From Hyphomonas sp. (lineage in GTDB: Bacteria > Pseudomonadota > Alphaproteobacteria > Caulobacterales > Hyphomonadaceae), in the NCBI GenBank assembly GCA_003486945.1, contig DNFL01000150.1, positions 6,304 through 21,111 of the forward strand: a stretch of 14,808 nucleotides of DNA, written 5' to 3'. This document shows, one piece after another, positions 6,044 to 12,917 of this stretch. Under the pieces are notes generated by a model. It made no database searches. It was given only the letters and a program-made list of their open reading frames with translations, and was not told the origin of the DNA. How positions within the stretch are numbered: the first letter of the stretch is position 1; each line of letters begins with the position of its first letter. The translations under genes were made by a program, and so were the position numbers.

Positions 6044-6989
6044 GACTGGCGGGGCAGCTGCCGAACTTGACTGAGCCACCGCTCGATTTCGATACTTCCG
6101 TTGCAGTCGGGTTGCCCCTGAAGCTGATATCGCCGCCGCTTGAGGCGTTGCCGCTGGCCGAGCCGCTGGCGAAGAGATCAACATCTGCGCCGCTCGAAGC
6201 ATTCGCTGTTGCCGTAACGCAGCGCAGCTCATCTGCCTCGACATCCGCGCCAGACGACGCCGCAACGCTGATGCTGTTGCACGCGCCAGACATGTCGACA
6301 CTTGCGCCCGATGAAGCGCTGACAGTGAACGAGCCTGCGCCGGTCGAGTGAAGTTTCACATCGCCGCTCGAAGACGCCGAAACGTTGGTCTTGCCAGCGC
6401 CGGTGACAGTTGCCTCAACTTCGCCGCTCGATGATGCGGAGATTTTCGCAGAAGCAGCCTTGAGATCCTTGGCTTTTACATCACCAGAGGATGACGCGCC
6501 GAGACTTGCTGCACCTGCTTTGCCAGCAAGGAGTATGTCTGCGCTCGAAGAGGCGTTTGCTTCAAATCCATCTGCATCAATCGACTGCGATTCGAAGCGT
6601 GAGGATTGCGATGCCTTGACGGCCACCAGGTCCGGCGATGTGACGTACACGGTATAGACCGGCACTTTCTTGCCGTTCACCTTGATCGTTTTGCCATCCT
6701 TGGAAATGTTCACGGAACGGCCGCCGGAGAACCAGCTCTTCTTGCTGTTCAGGCTTTCGCGCGAGATGCGCAGGGTGTCGCCATCAGTTTCGATGGAAGC
6801 ATCGGAATAGTCGCCATTGTCGGCTTCGACGCGCACGCTGGTCGAATTGCCGGTCTTGTGGACGACGTACATGGCGCCTTCGACCTTGATCTCGCTGAAA
6901 GACGAGACGTTATAAGTCTTGCCCTGGGCGAGCGCGGCAGGCGCTGCCAGGATGGCAATGGTGGCGAGGGCAGTAAGGGCTTTTTTCAT
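5952..6989 (-). CDS. Exported DUF2807 (head GIN domain) repeat protein
   Basis: A 345-residue exported protein. Residues 1-21 are a Sec signal peptide with likely cleavage after ALA21. An N-terminal part (SFSEIKVEGAMYVVHKTGNSTSVRVEADNG, about 30-60) is typical of DUF2807, a beta-helix-like domain of unknown function sometimes called a putative adhesin head. From 146 there are about nine Ser-rich repeats (ASSSADI, ASSSGDV, ASSSGEV, ASSSGDV, ASSGASV, ASSGADV, ASSGADV, ASSGGDI, SSGGSV) with a period of 18-20 residues, consistent with stacked beta-helix turns. Two cysteines in the repeats (237, 257) could form a disulfide. The family normally ends near SSGGSV (about 308); here 35 further Arg-rich residues run antisense through the ppk2 end. 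That tail may reflect a lost stop or frameshift. The ATG has GGGAGG upstream. Confidence 0.85.
   Translation of the reverse strand: MKKALTALATIAILAAPAALAQGKTYNVSSFSEIKVEGAMYVVHKTGNSTSVRVEADNGDYSDASIETDGDTLRISRESLNSKKSWFSGGRSVNISKDGKTIKVNGKKVPVYTVYVTSPDLVAVKASQSSRFESQSIDADGFEANASSSADILLAGKAGAASLGASSSGDVKAKDLKAASAKISASSSGEVEATVTGAGKTNVSASSSGDVKLHSTGAGSFTVSASSGASVDMSGACNSISVAASSGADVEADELRCVTATANASSGADVDLFASGSASGNASSGGDISFRGNPTATEVSKSSGGSVKFGSCPASLSRSQRTRARSPGLSNSGPSLPARRARCGQ
6005..6027. repeat. Perfect 10-bp hairpin inside the 3' end of ppk2
   Basis: GACCCGGGCT (6005-6014) and AGCCCGGGTC (6018-6027) enclose the loop ACG. On the plus strand it is followed by CCTTTG and on the minus strand by TTTCC, so it resembles a bidirectional terminator with weak T tracts. 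It sits inside the coding frame of ppk2, 16 bp before its stop, and also inside the extended frame of the convergent DUF2807 gene. Confidence 0.75.
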
Positions 6990-7031
6990 TGGGGTCCTCC
7001 CTGAGGGGCGTAGGGGAATGAGGTAATCCCT

Positions 7032-7060
7032 GTATGAGTTATCGATATACGATATGTCAA
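7032..7060 (-). promoter_or_regulatory. Promoter of the DUF2807 gene with operator in the spacer
   Basis: On the minus strand a perfect TTGACA (plus-strand 7055-7060) is followed by 17 bases and TCATAC (7032-7037), a poor -10. The spacer carries an inverted repeat, TATCG-N5-CGATA (7040-7054), with a TATCGATA core at 7040-7047, the classic place for a repressor. A further TCGATAA lies upstream at 7071-7077. The leader contains AGGGATTACCT (plus-strand 7021-7031), a word also found before the gene at 11916. Confidence 0.55.
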
Positions 7061-7092
7061 TCGTTGTTTTTCGATAATTTCAAAATCCCTGC

Positions 7093-8082
7093 TCAATCAG
7101 GCCCTTGGCCTCGCGTCCGGCTCTGAGACTGGCGGCGCAGAACCATAGGCGGCTGGCCAAAGGCCCTCAGAAACGCAACCCGCATCCGTTCCGGGTCGCC
7201 GAATCCGGTCTCCCGGGCGATTTCCTGCAGGGCTTGCCCCGTCTGTTCCACGCTCAGGCGCGCCGCTTCCAGGCGCAGCTTCTCGATGAACCGCGCCGGC
7301 GTCGCGCCCGTCTCCGCCCGGAACACGCGCGCGAAATTGCGCGGGCTCATCGCCGCGCGCACCGCCAGCGCTTCGACGCTCAGATCGCCGGACAGGTTCG
7401 TCTGTACCCAACCGATCAGCGTATCAAACCGCCCTGATGCGAGCTTCACATCCTGCATCACTGAGAACTGCGATTGTCCACCCTGCCGCCGCTGATGGAT
7501 CACCAGCTCACGCGCCGCCTGCCGCGCCACCTCGTCGCCCAGGTCATCCTCCACCAGCGCCAGCGCCAGATCGATGCCCGCCGTGATGCCCGCCGATGTC
7601 CAAAATTTCCCGTCGCGCACGAAGATCCGGTCCGCATCCAGCTTGGTCTCCGGAAAACTTCGTTCGAACGCGGAGGATCGCCGCCAGTGCGTCGTCGCAC
7701 GCCGCCCCTTCAGTAAACCCGCTGCCGCCAGCAGGAACGACCCCGAACACACTGAACACGTCCGCCGCGTGCGCGAAGACAAATCCCTCACGGCCCGGAG
7801 AAACGCCTCATCGTTGATAAGCGTGCGCGTGCCTTCGCCGCCAGAAACGATCAGCGTGTCAAGCTTCAGCTTCGCGGGCAGGGGCTCCGACACCATCTGC
7901 ACGCCGCCGGAAGACCGCACCGCGCCGCCCTCGAGCGAATACACTGTCAGCCGGTAAGGCGGCGGCGCCATCCCCCGCACCGGCATTTCGAACACCGAAA
8001 TCGGTCCCGCAGCATCCAGCAGCTGGAAGTCCTTGAAGATCAGCATACCGATTTCGCGTGGCCGGGCATTGGCGGAAATCAT
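7093..8082 (-). CDS. GlxA-family transcriptional regulator (DJ-1/PfpI plus AraC HTH)
   Basis: A 329-residue regulator with an N-terminal DJ-1/PfpI (class I glutamine amidotransferase-like) domain (about 10-180) and a C-terminal AraC-type DNA-binding domain (about 220-316). In the first domain, LLDAAGPISVFEM (Asp23) and the nucleophile-elbow stretch CSVCSGSFLLAAAGLL (Cys112) are visible. In the second, LSVEALAVRAAMSPRNFARVFRAETGATPARFI and the second helix-turn-helix LQEIARETGFGDPERMRVAFLRAFGQPP fit the AraC consensus. It is divergent from a DJ-1/PfpI enzyme gene 66 bp away to which its first domain is clearly related, so it probably controls that gene and itself in response to a small ligand. 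The ATG at 8082 has AAAGGA ten bases upstream. Ligand unknown. Confidence 0.92.
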   Translation of the reverse strand: MISANARPREIGMLIFKDFQLLDAAGPISVFEMPVRGMAPPPYRLTVYSLEGGAVRSSGGVQMVSEPLPAKLKLDTLIVSGGEGTRTLINDEAFLRAVRDLSSRTRRTCSVCSGSFLLAAAGLLKGRRATTHWRRSSAFERSFPETKLDADRIFVRDGKFWTSAGITAGIDLALALVEDDLGDEVARQAARELVIHQRRQGGQSQFSVMQDVKLASGRFDTLIGWVQTNLSGDLSVEALAVRAAMSPRNFARVFRAETGATPARFIEKLRLEAARLSVEQTGQALQEIARETGFGDPERMRVAFLRAFGQPPMVLRRQSQSRTRGQGPD

Positions 8083-8095
8083 GGGAACATTGTCC

Positions 8096-8131
8096 TTTCT
8101 GCCAAACCGGCTTTACGCCAGAAAGAGCCGG
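8096..8131. promoter_or_regulatory. Two inverted repeats between the divergent regulator and enzyme genes
   Basis: In the 66-bp divergent gap, TTTCTG (8096-8101) and CAGAAA (8119-8124) form an inverted repeat with a 17-base spacer. CCGGCT (8107-8112) and AGCCGG (8126-8131) form an interleaved repeat with a 13-base spacer. Either could be the operator of the AraC-type regulator. No convincing -35/-10 pair was seen for either direction. Confidence 0.4.
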
Positions 8132-8148
8132 CCAGCAAGGAGGCGCCC

Positions 8149-8856
8149 ATGTCCGCTCAGCCATTCGTCACGGTTTTCGCAATCTACCCGAACCTCACGC
8201 ATCTCGACTTCACCGGCCCCCACCAGGTTCTTTGCCGCATTCCGAATTCGCAGACGATCATCGCCAGCCGAGATGGCGGCGAGATCGTTGCCGAAGGGGG
8301 GCTGGTCATCGGCAAGACCGTCCGCCTCGCAGATATTCCGCGCTGCGATCTCATCTGCGTGCCCGGCGGCATGACGGCGACCGAAGTTGCGCTCGACGAA
8401 GCCTTCGTCGGCGAAATCCGCCGCCTCGCCAGCGGCGCGAAATACATCACGTCCGTGTGCACCGGATCACTCATCCTCGGCGCAGCTGGCCTCCTGCAGG
8501 GCAAACGCTCTGCCTGCCACTGGGCCTGGCGCAGCCTGCTCACCGAATTCGGCGCAATCCCGGATGAGGCCCGCGTCGTGCGTGATGGCAATATCTTCAC
8601 GGGCGGCGGCGTTACTGCCGGCATCGATTTTGCCTTCACCATGCTCGCGGAAATCGCAGGGGAGGGCTACGCCAAAGCGCTAACGCTCGGCCTCGAATAC
8701 GCACCCGCGCCGCCCTTTGCCTGCGGCCGTCCGGAACTTGCGGATCATGAAACCCTGAAGCTCGTTGCCGGCAACATGGACAAGGCCATGCTCCAGCGTC
8801 TCGAAGAGGCACGCCAGGCGGGCGCGCGACTGAAGGCTCAGGCCGGAACGGCGTAG
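8149..8856 (+). CDS. DJ-1/PfpI family protein, isonitrile hydratase-like
   Basis: A 235-residue single-domain DJ-1/PfpI protein. The closest known relatives I recognise are bacterial isonitrile hydratases, which convert isonitriles to N-substituted formamides with an Asp and Cys pair. Visible features are [13 protein letters not shown] with Asp20, DLICVPGG (67-74), [30 protein letters not shown] with Cys104 and Thr105 at the nucleophile elbow, [20 protein letters not shown], and [14 protein letters not shown] near the end. The CTGS motif and size match that group; other DJ-1 activities cannot be excluded. AAGGAGG lies five bases before the ATG. It is divergent from a paralogous DJ-1/AraC regulator, its likely controller. 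Its 3' end overlaps the convergent rimO end by 19 bp. Confidence 0.85.
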   Translation: MSAQPFVTVFAIYPNLTHLDFTGPHQVLCRIPNSQTIIASRDGGEIVAEGGLVIGKTVRLADIPRCDLICVPGGMTATEVALDEAFVGEIRRLASGAKYITSVCTGSLILGAAGLLQGKRSACHWAWRSLLTEFGAIPDEARVVRDGNIFTGGGVTAGIDFAFTMLAEIAGEGYAKALTLGLEYAPAPPFACGRPELADHETLKLVAGNMDKAMLQRLEEARQAGARLKAQAGTA

Positions 8857-10193
8857 AGGTCGTAATCGTCGGCGCCGGTGATCTTCACACGGACGATGTC
8901 GCCCGGCTTCAGCGCCGCCGCATCGCTGACAAACACGCAGGCATCCACTTCGGGCGCATCCGCCTTGGTGCGCCCGATCATCTCGCCGGCCTTCTCGCCC
9001 GGCTCATCGATGATCACATCCATCTTGCGGTCAACCTGCGCCGCTGCCCGCGCCGCTGAAACTTCCGCCTGCGCTTCCATGAAGCGGTGCCAGCGTTCTT
9101 CCTTCACCTCTTCAGGTACATGCCCGTCCAGCTTGCCGCTCTCGGCATGCACGACGTTTTCGTATTTGAAGCACCCGGCGCGGTCGATCTTCGCCTCGCG
9201 GATGAAGTCGAGCAGGATCTGGAAATCCTCTTCAGTCTCACCCGGAAAGCCGACGATGAATGTCGACCGGATCGCAAGGTCCGGCACATCCCGGCGCCAG
9301 TTCGCAATGCGCTCCAGAACCTTGTCCTGATTTGCGGGGCGTTTCATGGCCTTCAGCACGGATTTCGATGCATGCTGGAACGGAATGTCGAGATACGGCG
9401 TGATCAGCCCTTCCGCCATCAGCGGGATCACATTGTCCACATGAGGATAGGGGTACACATAATGCATCCGCGTCCACACACCGAGACTGCCCAGCCCCTT
9501 TGCGAGATCAAGGAACCGCGTCTCGTACTGCGTGCCGCGCCAGGTCTCCGGCTTGTATCTCACATCCAGTCCGTAGGCGGACGTATCCTGGCTGATCACC
9601 AGCAATTCCTTCACGCCGGCAGCCACCAGCTTCTCCGCCTCCATCAGCACATGATGGATCGGCCGCGACACGAGATCGCCGCGCAGCTTCGGAATGATGC
9701 AGAAGGAACAGCGATTGTTGCACCCCTCCGAAATCTTCAGGTACGCATAGTGGCGCGGCGTCAGGCGCAGGCCGCTTTCCGGAACGAGGTCAAGGTGCGG
9801 ATTGTGCGGCGGCGTAAGGTGCGTGTGCACCGCGTCCATCACAGCCTCATACTGATGCGGCCCGGTGACGGCGAGCACCTTCGGGTGCGCCTTCTCGATC
9901 ACTTCGGGTTCGGCCCCAAGGCACCCGGTCACGATCACCCGGCCGTTCGCCTCGATTGCTTCGCCAATCGCCGACAGGCTCTCGTCGCGCGCAGAATCGA
10001 GAAAGCCGCACGTATTCACGAGCACAAGGTCGGCGCCCGAATAGTCCGGCGCGATCTGATAGCCCTCGGCGCGCAGGCGCGTGATGATCCGTTCGGAATC
10101 AACCAGCGCCTTCGGACAGCCGAGCGAAACGATGCCGACTTTCGGCGTCTTAGCGCCCTTGATCGGCGCGGGAGCAGTAGGTGTTGACGTCAT
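8838..10193 (-). CDS. rimO: Ribosomal protein S12 methylthiotransferase RimO
   Basis: RimO is a radical SAM enzyme that adds a methylthio group to the conserved Asp of ribosomal protein S12. The 451-residue protein has the UPF0004 domain with cluster cysteines 26 ([12 protein letters not shown]), 62 (VNTCGFLD) and 91 (VTGCLGA), the radical SAM motif CNNRCSFC (158-165), [28 protein letters not shown], and a C-terminal TRAM domain ending in [28 protein letters not shown] distinguishes RimO from the tRNA enzyme MiaB. The frame is open 14 codons further up to a TTG, but that has no ribosome binding site; the ATG at 10193 with AGGG upstream is preferred. It follows the GNAT-fold gene by 45 bp and is probably the last gene of the grxD operon, which makes sense because it needs two Fe-S clusters. 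Confidence 0.96.
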   Translation of the reverse strand: MTSTPTAPAPIKGAKTPKVGIVSLGCPKALVDSERIITRLRAEGYQIAPDYSGADLVLVNTCGFLDSARDESLSAIGEAIEANGRVIVTGCLGAEPEVIEKAHPKVLAVTGPHQYEAVMDAVHTHLTPPHNPHLDLVPESGLRLTPRHYAYLKISEGCNNRCSFCIIPKLRGDLVSRPIHHVLMEAEKLVAAGVKELLVISQDTSAYGLDVRYKPETWRGTQYETRFLDLAKGLGSLGVWTRMHYVYPYPHVDNVIPLMAEGLITPYLDIPFQHASKSVLKAMKRPANQDKVLERIANWRRDVPDLAIRSTFIVGFPGETEEDFQILLDFIREAKIDRAGCFKYENVVHAESGKLDGHVPEEVKEERWHRFMEAQAEVSAARAAAQVDRKMDVIIDEPGEKAGEMIGRTKADAPEVDACVFVSDAAALKPGDIVRVKITGADDYDLYAVPA

Positions 10194-10238
10194 GCGCGCC
10201 CTGCTAGCGCGAAACCACGTGCCGGAAAAGCACAACCG

Positions 10239-11333
10239 TCATGTCTGCACCGGCATCGCCCGCAGGGTCAGTCCGTGGTCTGCATCAAAGGGCAGGGGTT
10301 GCCAGTACCGCGTCAGCGGCTCGGGCATATCGACATTGAACCGGTGGAAGGCATGTGCCGCCGCGCCCACCTCCTTCTCTGCGCTGTCCAGCATCGGTCC
10401 GATCAGCCCCATCAGCGGCGGTGTCACCAGCGCCAGCCGCATCCGCGCGGCCCCGCCTTCCCGGGCAAGGTGAAGCCCGGTCTGCAACAGCGCCTGCACC
10501 GCCTCCCGGTCCTTCGGGTCCAGCGTCACAAGGTCGATGATGTCCAGCTGCGCCGCGCTCGCCCGCGATGGCTTGTTGAACCGGAACAGTGCCAGCCCCC
10601 GGATCGCCCCTTCCGCCGGAAACGCCATCAGCACCGGCGGCACGCCCGCATCGGGATCCGTCACACGCCAGTGCAACACCTCCGGCGAACGCTCCGCAAA
10701 CAGCCGGGCTCCGACCCGCAACGCCTCATCGAACGCCGCCAGCCGCGCATTGCCAAGTGGAACGACGATCTGCGACGTGTCTTGCCCGGACGCCGCAATC
10801 GCATCCCCGACCGCCGGCCACCGCCGGGCCGGCTCGGGCAGGAACGGCGCGAGCTTCTGCAGCCACTCAGCCGGCCCGGCGCTGCCCTCAACCGGCCAGC
10901 TCAGCTTCAGGTTCCCCGTCTCGGGATAGGATGGATAGCCGAGCACGTCATAAATCCACGCGCTCTCCGCCGGCGTGTTCAACCCGTTCAGCAATGCCGC
11001 GCCGTCCTGGTTCACAAATTCCCGCAGCAGGCGAAGCGACCTGTCCGGCTCGCCCTTCGCTGACACGAAACTGTGCGCCGACGCCGTCAGGCACGACCGC
11101 CCGTTCAGCCAGGCCCGCTGCACGAAATTGCCGACGTAGGCGGAAAGACCGCCCTCCTTGTCCTCCACCACCCAACCGGGCGGCGCGCTGGACTGGCCGG
11201 GATTATCCCGGAACAGCCAAGCCAGCCCGCGCTGGGAGCGCTGGGGAAGTCCTGCAGATTTCAGGAGCGCGTTGATCCCGCGAAGGTCCCGCGTCTCGGC
11301 TGGCCGGAGCGTGGAAGATGTCCGGAAGGGCAA
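10239..11333 (-). CDS. GNAT-fold acyltransferase-like protein, function unknown
   Basis: A 364-residue cytosolic protein. The N-terminal half (LRPAETRDLRGINALL, then GWVVEDKEGGLSAYVGNFVQRAW and LLREFVNQDGAALLNGLNTPAESAWIYDVLGY) looks like an acyl-CoA N-acyltransferase (GNAT) fold, with the GY near residue 133 typical of the last strands of that fold. A second half of about 200 residues shows no named domain. No signal peptide or membrane helix is visible. The start is TTG, supported by GGAGG seven bases upstream, with no in-frame ATG before the middle of the protein. It lies between grxD (19-bp gap) and rimO (45-bp gap), so it is probably co-transcribed with them. The substrate is unknown, and GNAT membership is inferred from pattern only. 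Confidence 0.7.
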   Translation of the reverse strand: MPFRTSSTLRPAETRDLRGINALLKSAGLPQRSQRGLAWLFRDNPGQSSAPPGWVVEDKEGGLSAYVGNFVQRAWLNGRSCLTASAHSFVSAKGEPDRSLRLLREFVNQDGAALLNGLNTPAESAWIYDVLGYPSYPETGNLKLSWPVEGSAGPAEWLQKLAPFLPEPARRWPAVGDAIAASGQDTSQIVVPLGNARLAAFDEALRVGARLFAERSPEVLHWRVTDPDAGVPPVLMAFPAEGAIRGLALFRFNKPSRASAAQLDIIDLVTLDPKDREAVQALLQTGLHLAREGGAARMRLALVTPPLMGLIGPMLDSAEKEVGAAAHAFHRFNVDMPEPLTRYWQPLPFDADHGLTLRAMPVQT

Positions 11334-11352
11334 GCGGCCACCTCCGCCGCAA

Positions 11353-11691
11353 TCAGGCCGGATCGAGCGCGATGCCTTTTTCAGCTAGCAGCTGCTTCAA
11401 CTCGCCCGCTTCGAACATCTCTTTGATGATGTCGCAGCCGCCCACGAACTCGCCCTTCACATACAGCTGCGGAATGGTCGGCCAGTTCGTGTACTGCTTA
11501 ATGCCTTCGCGCACGGCCGCGTTTTCCAGCACGTTCGTCGAGACATATTCGACGCCGAGATAGTCGAGGATCTGCACCACCACCGACGAGAAACCGCACT
11601 GCGGAAAGGTCGGCGTGCCCTTCATGAACAGCACGACGTCATTCTCTTTCACAGCCTTGTCGATGGCATCGAGGGTGGCCTGGTCGGTCAT
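11353..11691 (-). CDS. grxD: Monothiol glutaredoxin, Grx4/GrxD type
   Basis: Monothiol CGFS glutaredoxins bind a shared [2Fe-2S] cluster with glutathione and pass it to target proteins. The 112-residue protein has [18 protein letters not shown] with CGFS at 32-35, the cis-Pro segment [19 protein letters not shown] (about 70-88) and [12 protein letters not shown] near the end, all typical. An in-frame ATG nine codons upstream (11718) lacks a ribosome binding site; the ATG at 11691 has GGAG eight bases upstream and matches the usual family start. In many alphaproteobacteria grxD follows bolA; here there is no bolA in the window. It leads the grxD, GNAT-fold, rimO unit. A tentative promoter has TTGACG at plus-strand 11739-11744 with a weak TCACAT 16 bases on. 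Confidence 0.96.
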   Translation of the reverse strand: MTDQATLDAIDKAVKENDVVLFMKGTPTFPQCGFSSVVVQILDYLGVEYVSTNVLENAAVREGIKQYTNWPTIPQLYVKGEFVGGCDIIKEMFEAGELKQLLAEKGIALDPA

Positions 11692-11769
11692 GGGGCAATC
11701 TCCGGAGCTATCTGTCATGTGAAGTGTGCCCCTGCCTGCGTCAAGTCAGCGGGCATTCACAACTGCTAT

Positions 11770-11793
11770 GGCAGGTTCGCAAGGCAACTTGCC
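11770..11793. repeat. Hairpin between divergent grxD and the exported-protein gene
   Basis: GGCAGGTT (11770-11777) and AACTTGCC (11786-11793) form an 8-bp stem with one G-T pair and an 8-base loop. It lies between the putative promoters of the two divergent genes and could be an operator or a leader structure. The 197-bp gap before the plus-strand gene otherwise holds AT-rich sequence and the TATCGATA sites. Confidence 0.35.
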
Positions 11794-11812
11794 TCGAAAA
11801 TAAATTATTATT

Positions 11813-11863
11813 TATCGATATGGGATTGCCTTTTTTCGGATATCGCATATTAATTATCGATAA
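11813..11863 (+). promoter_or_regulatory. AT-rich promoter region with two TATCGATA palindromes
   Basis: TATCGATA occurs at 11813-11820 and again inside the 10-bp palindrome TTATCGATAA (11854-11863); GATATC lies between (11840-11845). A possible promoter is TTGCCT (11826-11831), 17 bases, then ATTAAT (11849-11854), placing one palindrome over the start-site side and one upstream of the -35. The region is far more AT-rich than its surroundings. The same octamer is found in the promoter before the DUF2807 gene. Confidence 0.5.
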
Positions 11864-11915
11864 TAACCGGCGCACTGAAGCCGCCGCTCACCGCGCAACC
11901 AAGGGATTACCTGAG

Positions 11916-12836
11916 ATGAAACCACGTTACTTCAAGGCACTGGCAGTCTCGCTTATGCTGACCAGCGCGATGGCAACCGCCGGAATCGCTCAGGCCGTCG
12001 AGGACGATGTGCAGCCGCTGATCAACGAAAAGGTCGTGGTTACGGCACGCAAGCCGGCCGAAACCCGCCACTATGTCGAGCAGATCACGCAAACCCCGTT
12101 TGGCGCCGAACAGCTCGCGCGCTGGGATGACCGCATCTGCGTCGGCGTTTCCGGGGTGAAAGAAGAGCACGCCCAGTTCCTTGCCGACCGTGTTTCCCAG
12201 CGAGCTGTCGAAGTCGGCCTGCGAACGGGAAAACCGGGATGCAAGCCGGACATCAGCATTCTGGTCACGGCCGAACCCGCAACGCTCGTCGACGCGCTCG
12301 AAGAACAATACAAACCGCTCTTCGCCGTGAACAACGAGCTGCGCACCGGCTCGCTCGGCAAAGCTGCGTTCGAGCAGTTCAAGACAGAGGAGCGCCCGGT
12401 TCGCTGGTGGCACGTGTCCCAGACCATGAGCGCAGATGGTGCCCGCATCAGCGGTGAAGCCCGCGCCGGCCTGAATGACGGCGTCACCGGCGCGCCCAAG
12501 GTGCGTTCGGAAGGCAGCCGCTTGCGCGCCGCTACCCGCGAAGACCTCAGCCACGCGATTATCGTTGTCGATGCAAACCAGGTTCAGGGCATTCCCCTGG
12601 AAGCTCTGGGCGACTACCTCGCCTTCGTCGCACTGATGCAGGCCGATCCCAATGGCAATACGTCGAATATCGACACGATCATGAACCTCTTCCGGACCGA
12701 TCTTGGCGATAAGCGTCCTGCATCGATGACGTCATGGGACAAGGACTTCCTGCGCGCGCTCTACACCATGCCGCGCAACACGGCCTCGATCACGCAGGCC
12801 CGCAGCTTCCTTGCCCAGCGGATGGAACGCAAGTAA
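11916..12836 (+). CDS. Exported protein of unknown function
   Basis: I do not recognise this gene. The 306-residue product starts MKPRYFKALAVSLMLTSAMA and has a Sec signal peptide with likely cleavage after AQA (27). The mature protein begins VEDDVQPLINEKVVVTARKP and has two cysteines (about residues 75 and 109, in WDDRICVGVSG and GKPGCKPDIS) that could form a disulfide. No transmembrane segment, lipobox or enzymatic motif is seen. The body is mixed alpha/beta with a helical C-terminus (FLRALYTMPRNTASITQARSFLAQRM). The frame is open a further 64 codons upstream, but that part runs through the AT-rich promoter; the ATG at 11916 starts a signal peptide and has AAGGGA upstream. It is followed by a strong bidirectional terminator. 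It may share control with the DUF2807 gene. Confidence 0.75.
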   Translation: MKPRYFKALAVSLMLTSAMATAGIAQAVEDDVQPLINEKVVVTARKPAETRHYVEQITQTPFGAEQLARWDDRICVGVSGVKEEHAQFLADRVSQRAVEVGLRTGKPGCKPDISILVTAEPATLVDALEEQYKPLFAVNNELRTGSLGKAAFEQFKTEERPVRWWHVSQTMSADGARISGEARAGLNDGVTGAPKVRSEGSRLRAATREDLSHAIIVVDANQVQGIPLEALGDYLAFVALMQADPNGNTSNIDTIMNLFRTDLGDKRPASMTSWDKDFLRALYTMPRNTASITQARSFLAQRMERK

Positions 12837-12863
12837 TCACCTTCTCCGCTCACGGATGATAGT

Positions 12864-12896
12864 AAAAAAAGGGCGCTCCCTGCGGAGCGCCCTTTC
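12864..12896. terminator. Bidirectional Rho-independent terminator
   Basis: GGGCGCTCC (12871-12879) and GGAGCGCCC (12884-12892) form a perfect 9-bp GC-rich stem with a 4-base loop. Seven A's precede it and TTT follows, so the minus-strand transcript ends in seven U's and the plus-strand one in UUU. It lies between the convergent exported-protein gene and the M2 peptidase gene and should serve both, more strongly the peptidase. Confidence 0.92.
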
Positions 12897-12917
12897 TCGT
12901 TGTGGATCAGGCGCGAC

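Noticed and set aside
6075..6552. The regular 57-60 bp repeats as a possible CRISPR array or noncoding tandem repeat
   Set aside because: The units are imperfect, have no unique spacers, and encode an in-frame Ser-rich protein repeat typical of DUF2807.
9087..10187. A plus-strand open frame of 366 codons opposite rimO
   Set aside because: Same reasoning: it mirrors the codon bias of rimO, is Arg/His-rich and matches no family.
10194..10235. A 14-residue N-terminal extension of RimO from a TTG
   Set aside because: There is no ribosome binding site before the TTG, and the ATG at 10193 gives a family-like start.
11724..11915. A 64-residue N-terminal extension of the exported protein at 11916
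   Set aside because: The extension is translated from the AT-rich promoter region and would bury the signal peptide; the internal ATG has a ribosome binding site and starts a normal signal sequence.
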